Shown piece after piece: positions 56,795-64,000 of a stretch of 64,000 bases of DNA (position 1 is its first letter; each line of letters starts with the position of its first letter). This stretch comes from Plantago ovata (Eukaryota; Streptophyta; Magnoliopsida; Lamiales; Plantaginaceae), in assembly GCA_028274465.1 (NCBI GenBank), contig CM051455.1:74448489-74512488 (forward strand). Direction: 5' to 3'. A program made the position numbers and the translations under genes. Below the pieces are notes generated by a model. It worked only from the letters and a program-made list of their open reading frames with translations, was not told the DNA's origin and searched no databases.

Positions 56795-59144
56795 TTATTG
56801 AGGTAGTTCAATCAATCCAAGGTTATACCTTAACATTGCGAACCTATTATCCGGTAGGGGCTTGGTAAAGATGTCAGCAAACTGATCTTCAGTACCTACT
56901 TTCACAACCTCAATATCACCTTTTTCCACATGATCTCTAATGAAATGATGTCTAATATCAATGTGCTTGGTCCTAGAGTGAAACTTAGGATTTTGCGTAA
57001 TTGCAATAGCACTTGTATTATCACAAAAGATTGGTGTTTTCTTTGCAGAAATACCATAATCTCTTAATTGTTGCTGAATCCATAGGATTTGAGCTGTGCA
57101 ACAACCAGCTGCAATGTATTCAGATTCTGAGATGAATTGGCGACACACGTTTGCTTCTTGCTGAACCATGATATTAATCTAGTACCCAAAAACTGACAAG
57201 TTCCAGAGGTACTTTTTCTATCAAGAGTTGATCCACCATGATCAGCATCAGAATAGCCAACCAATTCAAGTCCAGAATCTTTTGGATACCATAATCCAAC
57301 ATTGACTGTACCTTTAACATATTTCAGTATTTTAATTGCCTTTTTGTAGTGTGATTCTCTTGGATCCGATCGGAATCTTGCACACACACAAACAGCATAC
57401 TGAATGTCAGGTCTACTTGCTGTTAAATACAACAAGGAACCAATGAGCTTCCTATACTTGTGTTCTTCAACACTTTTGTCCTCTTTAGTATAGCCCAATT
57501 TGGTACCAACACTCATAGGGATCTTTTCAGGTTTTTCATCCTCTTTGATCCTAAACTTTATGAGCATTTCTTTCGCATACTTTGCTTGATTTATGAATAT
57601 TCCATCTTTGAGTTGCTTGACTTGCAACCCTAGGAAATAATTCAATTTTTCCATCATACTCATTTCAAACTTATTTGTCATGAGTTTGGCAAAATCATCA
57701 CAAAGTTGCTTGTCCTTAGATCCAAAAATTATGTCATCCACATAAATTTGAACTAAGATTAATTTACCATCATGGTTCATGGTAAAAAGAGTTTTGTCAA
57801 CTTCACCTTTCTTGAAACCATTTTCCAGCAAGAACTTAGCTAAGGTATCATACCATGCTCTTGGTGCTTGCTTTAGACCATATACAGCTTTCTGAAGCTT
57901 ATATACCATCTTGGTTTCTGAGGGAAGTTCAAAGCCGGGGGGTTGTTCTAGGTAGACTTCTTCAGCAAGTTCACCATTTAAGAACGCACTCTTAACATCC
58001 ATTTGGTAAACAATGAAGTCATTGTGAGCAGCAAAGGCCAAGAAAAGCCTAATTGCATCCAATCTTGCAACTGGAGCGTAAGACTCATCATAGTCCAATC
58101 CTTCAGTCTGACAGTAACCTTGAGCAACTAAGCGTGCTTTGTTTCTTGTTACTTCACCAGACTCGCTCAGCTTGTTTCTGAACACCCACTTTGTACCAAT
58201 AGCTTTCTTATTTTCAGCAAGTGGCACAAGTTTCCAGACTTTGTTTCTTTCAAATTGATCCAATTCTTCTTGCATTGCCTTTATCCATTCAGAATGCTTC
58301 AAAGCTTCTTCTATGGTTTTAGGTTCAATTTCTGAAACAAAGCAAGAGAATAAAGATTCTACTTCTACGACAGTTGCTTCTTCAGCAAGTCCTTGAGTAG
58401 CTTTGGATCTAGTCACTTGGCGTTTATTAATATCGCCAATCATATCCGTAGAGGGATGATCTCTAATCCATTTATTAACAGGTTTCCTGTTTGTTGGATC
58501 AGGATATGTTGCTCATCAGCATGTGACTCTTCAGTATGTACTTGTTCAGTACTACTGGGAATTTGTGTCTTGCTGAGATTTGATCGTCAGCAACTGCTTG
58601 CTCAGCATGCTGGGTTGAGGTATTCATCAGCAGGCACTGGAGATTGCGTAATTTCAGCAACTTCCGGAGCAACCGCATCTTTTGTTGGAAATCTTTGTCG
58701 TGAACTATATTTATCTTGTCATGACTCGGGGAGGGAGAATCATTGTCAGAATCATCATTTAGTTCATTGACTTGATTTGCCTAGCATCAGACTCAGTTCT
58801 TGCTCATGTATGATTAGCTTTTTCATACATTCTGATATTTCTTCTTCAGCAGGCACACCTTGTGCTTTTCGTAGAATACAACATGCACAGATTCTTCAAT
58901 CTTTTGTGCCTTTTTGTTGTAAACTCTGTAAGCTTTACTATGCAAGGAGTAGCCAAGAAATATCGCTTCGTCTGCCTTTGGTTGAAATGTTCTTAGGTAT
59001 TCTCTACCATTGTTAAGAACGAAACACTTGCAACCAAATACTCTTAGATGAGTGATGTTAGGAGGTCTTCCAACAAACAATTCATAAGGAGTTTTGTTGT
59101 ATTTCCTTAGTAATACAAACATCTATTCTGAGTTATAGCCAGGC
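56795..59144 (-). pseudogene. pol: Copia Pol, C-terminal part (integrase end, RT, RNase H)
   Basis: Minus strand. The integrase C-terminal region is at 59144-58823 ([32 protein letters not shown]). A decayed linker with frameshifts spans about 58823-58443. RVT_2 reverse transcriptase occupies 58443-57064 with [11 protein letters not shown] and an intact YVDD (near 57745). RNase H ends at 56795 with DNTSAI, HIDIRHHFIRD and FTKPLP. One base is missing near 57132 compared with 17415, shifting the frame inside RNase H. The upstream parts are lost in the gap at 59145-59244. RT catalytic residues look preserved, so this copy is younger than the one at 12867-17450. Confidence 0.9.
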
Positions 59145-59244
59145 NNNNNNNNNNNNNNNNNNNNNNNNNNNNNNNNNNNNNNNNNNNNNNNNNNNNNNNN
59201 NNNNNNNNNNNNNNNNNNNNNNNNNNNNNNNNNNNNNNNNNNNN
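59145..59244. other. Assembly gap of 100 N
   Basis: Exactly 100 undetermined bases, the usual placeholder for a gap of unknown length. The minus-strand Copia element must lose its gag, protease, most of integrase, PBS and most of its 5' LTR here (several kb in a complete copy). Confidence 0.98.
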
Positions 59245-59403
59245 AGAAATAACTTATCTAACACCTATCTAAGTCATCAGCAAACGTTCCTCTTTTACAA
59301 TGTCCTTAAAATTCTAAATTCCTATGGACCTTAAGAGTACTAGTTACTGGACTGTTCTTAATTTAGCATGGTTAATTGCTCATCAAAATTACAAGTTTCC
59401 TAA
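59245..59403 (-). repeat. Copia LTR fragment (U3 start)
   Basis: This is the first ~160 bp of a minus-orientation SIRE LTR, nearly identical to 50170-50327 at the other end of the element. Its terminus is cut at CCTAA (expected CCTAACA) and joined to envelope-like coding sequence. It probably belongs to the 5' LTR of the minus-strand element. Confidence 0.8.
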
Positions 59404-61130
59404 TAGAAGATCTCTTCAATTTTTCAGCAAACGAAGAAGAACTAACAAAGAAAGTTGAACCCCCAGTGGATACAATTCCTCCTCCATCTCTTGTTCATTA
59501 TGAAGGAGATGCTGAAAGAAGCCGTTTGCTGATCAATGATGATCAATTCACCACTGAGCTCAAAGTTCATTCACTCACTCCCTCTTTAGTGCCATTCCCT
59601 AGTGTTGAGGATTTTACTCCCAGAATTAATGCACTTATGGCTGTTCACAAAGCCTGCAAAGAAGAGGATGATGCACTGCTTGCTAAGATTCCGCTTGACA
59701 TAGGCAAGATACTGGCTACTGTGCTGAAACGCACAACTTCACTTACAATAGCTCAGAAAGACATAAGTCTATATCATAAAAGCTATGAAGAAGATGTCAG
59801 TCAAGCACTCAAACTGGCTAAAACTGCATTGAAAAAGGCTCAGACTTTCATTGAAGAAAAAGTCGACAATGAGCTCAGACATGAGGAGAACTTGGTGAGT
59901 ATTAAAGAAGAAATGTCCAAGCTGGCTGCTGATCAGCAAGGAATAATTCTTAAGTACAATAGCCTAAGTAAACTTGCTGAAAATTGCAATGAATTTTTCT
60001 CTCTGCACATTCACCCAATGATGCAATCCATGTCTAAGGGGGAAGATAAACAAAGAAAATCTTCAAGAAAGAAAATCCCTGCTGAAGCGCCATTGATTCT
60101 GCCTCGTCCACCTCCCAGAGAACCTCTTGCTGAAAGAGAGCAAAGTTCAAAGAGACAAGCTGAAACAGATTCTGAGAGAAATTCAGCAAATCTAAAAAGG
60201 AGAAGAACATCTGCTAAAACTCAAGAATACTGTCATACTGAGAGTCATCAAGATCTGAATGAAGATGATGATAATGATGATGACCAAACAATAGCTCAAG
60301 CAATAAGAGCTAGACCAATCACAACCCTAACTCCTTCTGGCCATTCCAAACATTTCTCTTCTGACTCAAGATCTTCAGCAAGAGATCAAGAAAATGCTAA
60401 GTCAAGAAGAAGAAGGCAAAGACAGGAAGAAAATAGGCTAGCTAGCATTGCCATTGGTTCTGGCATTGAATACACAAAGACCAGCAATGAGAAAACAACT
60501 CAAAATGTGATCAGAAACCTACATGGTTGTTGGGTCTTAAAGTTGAAAGATGTGTTGGTCAATGATTTCTTTCCAACTGCTATACTTAATCAAATGTGCA
60601 CTTGGATTGAATTAAAAGTGCAAAGAAAAGAAAGGGATCCTCCACCCTACCCAAGAAACATTGTTGCAAGATGGTTGCATCTGGAAGTCTTAGTAAGAAG
60701 AACATCTATTGGCAAGCTAATGAAGCAAGAGTCTGATTTAATCAAACCAATTGATGTTGCTTACTACAATGATCCTTTAACCAAGAAGTCAAAGAAGAAA
60801 TATGGTTTGATTCCTTATGAGTATTTTTATCTCACTGCCAAGGATCAAGAAGAAGATCTTCTCTGGTTAACAAAGATTCATGCTAACAAGGGAATTTCAG
60901 ATACACAACTTCTCCATGCCAGCAATTGGGGCATGCACTTGTGGGTACTGCACTACAAAGAAATGAATGGTGAAAACCATCATTATACTGCCTGCAAGAA
61001 TGCAAGGATCATTCAACTTGAAGTCCGTAAGCTACTTGAAGATTACGAAAAGAACTGTGTTGAATTTTCTGCGCTTGCTGAGAAGAGTGTAAGGGAGATT
61101 CTGAGGAAATCTTCTGCTGGAATAGCTTAA
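59404..61130 (+). pseudogene. SIRE envelope-like ORF, C-terminal third, uninterrupted
   Basis: From 59404 the plus strand carries about 575 codons without a stop, matching the minus-strand ORF from about its residue 1200 to the end. It has FTTELKVHSLTPSLVPFP, the coiled coil with MMQSMSKGEDKQRK, a nuclear-signal-like KRRR stretch, and the C-terminal domain (HGCWVLKLKDVLVNDFF; LLHASNWGMHLWVL). It ends ...SSAGIA at the TAA at 61128-61130. The region upstream of 59404 is LTR, so the N-terminal two thirds and a start codon are missing. The preserved end shows that the stop at 51542 in the other copy is not part of the family's normal ORF. Confidence 0.82.
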
Positions 61131-61391
61131 GTCCCTTGTAAAAGCTTTGTTTGTTTTTGTTTGCTGATTTTTGTAGTTATCTCTGAACTTTCTTGTAAAC
61201 TTATTGAAAGATAACTATCAGCAATGAGATTTTGACTCTTATTGGTTTTTGATTATGCAATATACTTATACTTACTGTTTTATTATTCAAGTATGTTTGC
61301 ATTATTCAACTGATTTATTCAACATCATAAACCTCTAAAAGGGTAACAATTAATTTAGCCATGGATTGCTAACATCAAAAAGGGGGAAATT
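61131..61391 (+). other. 3' untranslated region and PPT
   Basis: A non-coding 3' end matching the other two copies. The purine tract AAAAAGGGGGAAATT at 61377-61391 directly precedes the LTR. Confidence 0.85.
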
Positions 61392-62445
61392 TGTTAGGAA
61401 ACTTGTAATTTTGATGAGCAATTAACCATGCTAAATTAAGGAAAGTCCAGTAACTGGTACTCTTAAGGTCCATAGGAATTTAGAATTTTAACGACATTGT
61501 AAAAGAGGAACGTTTGCTGAAGACTTAGTGTAGGTACTAGTTAGGTGCTTTAGATTTGCTGATGATGTACTTTGTTAACACAAACGAACTATTGAAGCAC
61601 TAGAACTGTTCAGAAACTTGAAGAATTCGAAGACTGATGACTAAAGAAGATTTCTGAAGATGGTATCTACAAAGGCACATGTTGCTCAGAAAGTGGAAAT
61701 TTCAGCAACAGCTTGCATAAGTGAAAATCTAAATGACAGAGTAGGTTGTGCTTGCTGAAACTGAGACTGAACGCTTGCTGAAAAACATATGTGACATTCT
61801 TGCTGAAAGTACTTGCATTTACGCTCCAACGTTCATATTTGAATTACATTCAAATGAACATTAAATGCAAAAGTAAGCATGCGAAGAACATGAAGACTAG
61901 AAGACAAATAAAGGACGTTGTTGAAAGTACAAAAGCAAGATAGTGACATCTTAAGGAACAAAGCCTTAGAATTTGAAATTCAAACGACTCCCTTGATTCA
62001 CTATAAATAGAGGTCATCCGGCAAAGAGTAGAAGTGTGTCAACAACGTGATCAAACTCTCACTTGTGCTTAAACACTCAAACCCTTCTATACTCTTTACT
62101 GCCATTGATCCGTTCCAAGACTTAAAGCTTGAAAAAGCTACTTGTGAAGAAGTAGAACATTCACGGCTAAGAAATTAGTTAAGTGTTCTTTCTTTCGAGC
62201 AAGAATAAGTCTTGACACCAGAAACAACCTTACTTGTTTACTGCAAAGTATTCAAAGTTTTGTTTCTTAGATTACTTGTTGTAGCTAAATAAGTTATATT
62301 CAAGTCATCTAATCCCAAACCTCTCTAACTGATAAACTCTATTTTTCAGGCGTGAAATTCAGGGGGAATTTAATCAAGCATAGTGTTGCTGATTATAAGT
62401 CCCAAGTTTGGTGGAGAACAAGGTTTCGTTCTCTAGTTAGGTTGG
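61392..62445 (+). repeat. Copia (SIRE-type) 3' LTR, cut by Gypsy LTR
   Basis: It starts TGTTAGGAAAC and follows the family LTR, including TATA CTATAAATAG at 62001-62010, up to TCTAGTTAGGTTGG at 62445. There the Gypsy LTR begins. About 500 bp of its 3' part are missing and should lie beyond the window if the Gypsy element is a simple insertion. Confidence 0.88.
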
Positions 62446-63640
62446 TAATGAACGTGTATTTTACACCTTCATTCGAGTCTTTTTTCACCTATTTAGCTAT
62501 CCTCTATGATAATTTAGCTATATTATAGTGCATTTTATTAGAATAGTGTCACGTTTCCCTTTAGTTTGTATTTTTCAGGTTTTAGGTGAAAAACGTGATT
62601 TTTCGGGCAATTATATTGAAGAGAACGAAGAATCGGTGTTTCGTGGTCATCCATGGTGTATCTAGAAGGTTCCGGACGAGATTTAAGGTCTAGGGGTCGA
62701 GTTTCAAGGCTCAAAGGTCACTAGAAGGCAAAAACCGAGTCCGAAAAGGAAAAGAAGACCAAAAATGCATTTCTGCCGACTGGAGCTCCCGGGTGGTTCG
62801 CCCGGGATGTGGGGCGGTTCGCCCCAAACCAGGCGGTTCGCCCGGTGTCTGGGGCGACTCGCCCCATACCTTCCTGAACTCCTATATATAGTTGCATCTG
62901 TTTCTACGTTTTTCATACTTTCTCAGACCTTTTTTCATACTTTTCACATTAGTTTTAGATAGGAATTCTCCAGAGCCTGTTCTGGGAATTCTTAGCATAA
63001 GAGACTATTTTTCTTATCAATTTTGAGGATTATCTTGCTTGTGAGTTCGCGATTCTTCGGAGATTGACAACCTTCGTCGGTAACATTGTATCTCACAATT
63101 TTTCTATTTATATTTATATCTTTCAACATGTTTTCATTCAATCTAGCTTTGATTTCTGTTGATTGCATGTCATCTATGATTAGCTAAATCTATCGTTGGT
63201 GATAGTATGTGATTTCTTAGCTACGGTTCTTAATTATACATGATGGTAGTAACGCGAATCAGACCTGAGTTATTGCTTTATTTCTTTGATCTATCTAAGC
63301 CCTCTATCTTCGTAGTGTTGAATTGAACGGAACACATTGGACAATTCATGATCTTAGATTCTATGCAAAACGATCGGGTACTTCATGCATGATTATTAAC
63401 CTGATGCTTCGAATGATCATACTATCACTAACTTCCATTATCTTTGATAAGAAATCTGTGCTAAGTCGTTTGTTGAGTTTATAGTTTAAGTTAAATTTGA
63501 TAAAGCTAGTTATAGTCCTTAGAGATCGACACTCGAGGTTCGTTTACTGCTACACTACGGTTTTCATTGTAGTTGTGAATTGCCTTTGCCTAAAAATAAA
63601 TTTATTTGATTAATTGAGTCTGACAAACATCGGTTCAGCA
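62446..63640 (+). repeat. 5' LTR of Gypsy gag-pro family, copy D
   Basis: It starts TAATGAACG (one change from TGATGAACG) and ends CGGTTCAGCA, 1,195 bp like copy C. The GC palindrome cluster is at 62788-62867 and TATA CTATATATAG at 62882-62891. Unlike copy B it is followed by a leader (63641-63716) and a Gag N-terminus, so it is a true 5' LTR. I could not recognise a tRNA-complementary PBS in the leader. Confidence 0.85.
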
Positions 63641-63716
63641 TTCAATTCCTAGTTTTAGTAGTTTTCTTTAATTTGATCTCTCTGATACTCTCTTCTTAGC
63701 TTGTTACAGATAGTGT

Positions 63717-64000
63717 ATGCGAAGTACACAATCTAGGGGAACACCGTTTGCTGAACCAATCGCTGAAATCGACAGAGTCTACCACCAAAGAAGGCGACTA
63801 CTTCGACGACGTGAACTAGAGGAAATAGAGGATACCAATTTCTCTGAATCTCTACACAGTCTTTTTAAGGAAATCGTCATAATGGCAGAAGCTAGACCAC
63901 TGAAATCATGGGTTCAACCCACGAAGGATCGTATGAGGGGACCGACGATTGTTCTTTCGCTTGCAACTCGAGATCTGGAAATAAAAAACCACGCGTTCCA
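63717..64000 (+). CDS. gag: Gypsy (Athila-like) Gag N-terminus, runs off window
   Basis: An ATG at 63717 opens 94 codons without a stop to the window end (MRSTQSRGTPFAEPIAEIDR at the start; RMRGPTIVLSLATRDLEIKN near the end). The last part resembles the segment just before the Retrotrans_gag core in Athila-type elements, where RGPSIV..NFEIK-type sequences are common. It supplies the N-terminal Gag region missing from the copy at 34528. A second in-frame ATG occurs in MAEARPLKSW and could be the real start. Confidence 0.65.
   Translation, partial: MRSTQSRGTPFAEPIAEIDRVYHQRRRLLRRRELEEIEDTNFSESLHSLFKEIVIMAEARPLKSWVQPTKDRMRGPTIVLSLATRDLEIKNHAF

Larger units (their letters stand above)
48642..59403 (-). 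mobile_element. Minus-strand SIRE-type Copia element (with gap)
   Basis: Read from the right: an LTR fragment (59403-59245), the N gap, the integrase end, RT-RNase H (to 56795), an intergenic region, the envelope-like ORF (55888-50594), the PPT (50345-50330) and the 3' LTR (50329-48642). It sits exactly at the gag/pol boundary of the plus-strand unit, right after TTGTGCA. A candidate TSD GTGCA (48637-48641) has no visible partner at 59404, where the LTR terminus is also two bases short. Gag, PBS, protease and most of the 5' LTR would lie in the gap. Confidence 0.8.

Noticed and set aside
1..64000. Search for ordinary host genes, rRNA, functional tRNA or organelle DNA
   Set aside because: Every long ORF with recognisable content belongs to a retrotransposon, and no other RNA gene signature was seen.

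Overview
This is a stretch of plant nuclear DNA, most likely from a eudicot, made almost entirely of nested LTR retrotransposons. I see no convincing host gene. The evidence is the set of plant-specific lineages: a large Copia element of SIRE/Maximus type with an extra 'envelope-like' ORF, a Gypsy element of Tat/Retand type with a second RNase H and an antisense gene, a Gypsy/Athila-like family that encodes only Gag and protease, and a TRIM element. The species cannot be read from the sequence. The run of exactly 100 N at 59145-59244 marks a scaffold gap of unknown size.

Left part (1-8858, mostly minus strand): an unclassified AT-rich piece (1-779), then a chimera read right to left. It runs from a Copia 5' LTR (7283-8858) through Copia gag into the protease end of the Gypsy gag-pro family in the same frame (5140-7188), then the Gypsy non-coding tail and a Gypsy LTR (780-2086). 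A small tRNA-like sequence (8859-8938) separates it from a head-to-head Copia element.

Centre (8939-46153, plus strand): this is best read as one SIRE-type Copia element. Its parts are a 5'-truncated LTR, PBS, broken gag, broken pol, a degenerate envelope-like ORF, a PPT and an internally deleted LTR. Pol carries a solo Copia LTR with 5-bp target duplication AAGAC. Between RNase H and the envelope-like ORF it is split by about 24.5 kb of Gypsy gag-pro DNA (17451-41933: tail, LTR, gag-pro, tail, LTR). The first tail copy holds a complete young Retand-like element (18923-32859, TSD CTGCC, two 753-bp LTRs with four differences by eye). The second holds a TRIM with three LTRs and two internal domains (39350-40243, TSD ACCCT). 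The two insertions hit homologous sites only 4 bp apart.

Right part (46154-64000): a second Copia gag shares the previous LTR. It is cut at its gag/pol boundary by a minus-strand SIRE element (48642-59403, including the gap), whose envelope-like ORF is about 1,764 codons long and broken by one stop. A plus-strand envelope-like 3' end, a PPT and a Copia LTR follow. A Gypsy LTR (62446-63640) begins inside that LTR and leads into an open gag N-terminus that runs off the window.

Most notable: (i) a three-exon antisense gene inside the Retand element with intact splice sites, reading frame and its own TATA box; (ii) eight stem-loops with variable stems and a common 7-nt loop between Copia pol and the envelope-like ORF, followed by an internal TATA box; (iii) GC-rich palindrome arrays just upstream of TATA in the Gypsy gag-pro LTRs; (iv) the in-frame Copia gag / Gypsy protease fusion; (v) the triple-LTR TRIM and shared insertion hotspot.
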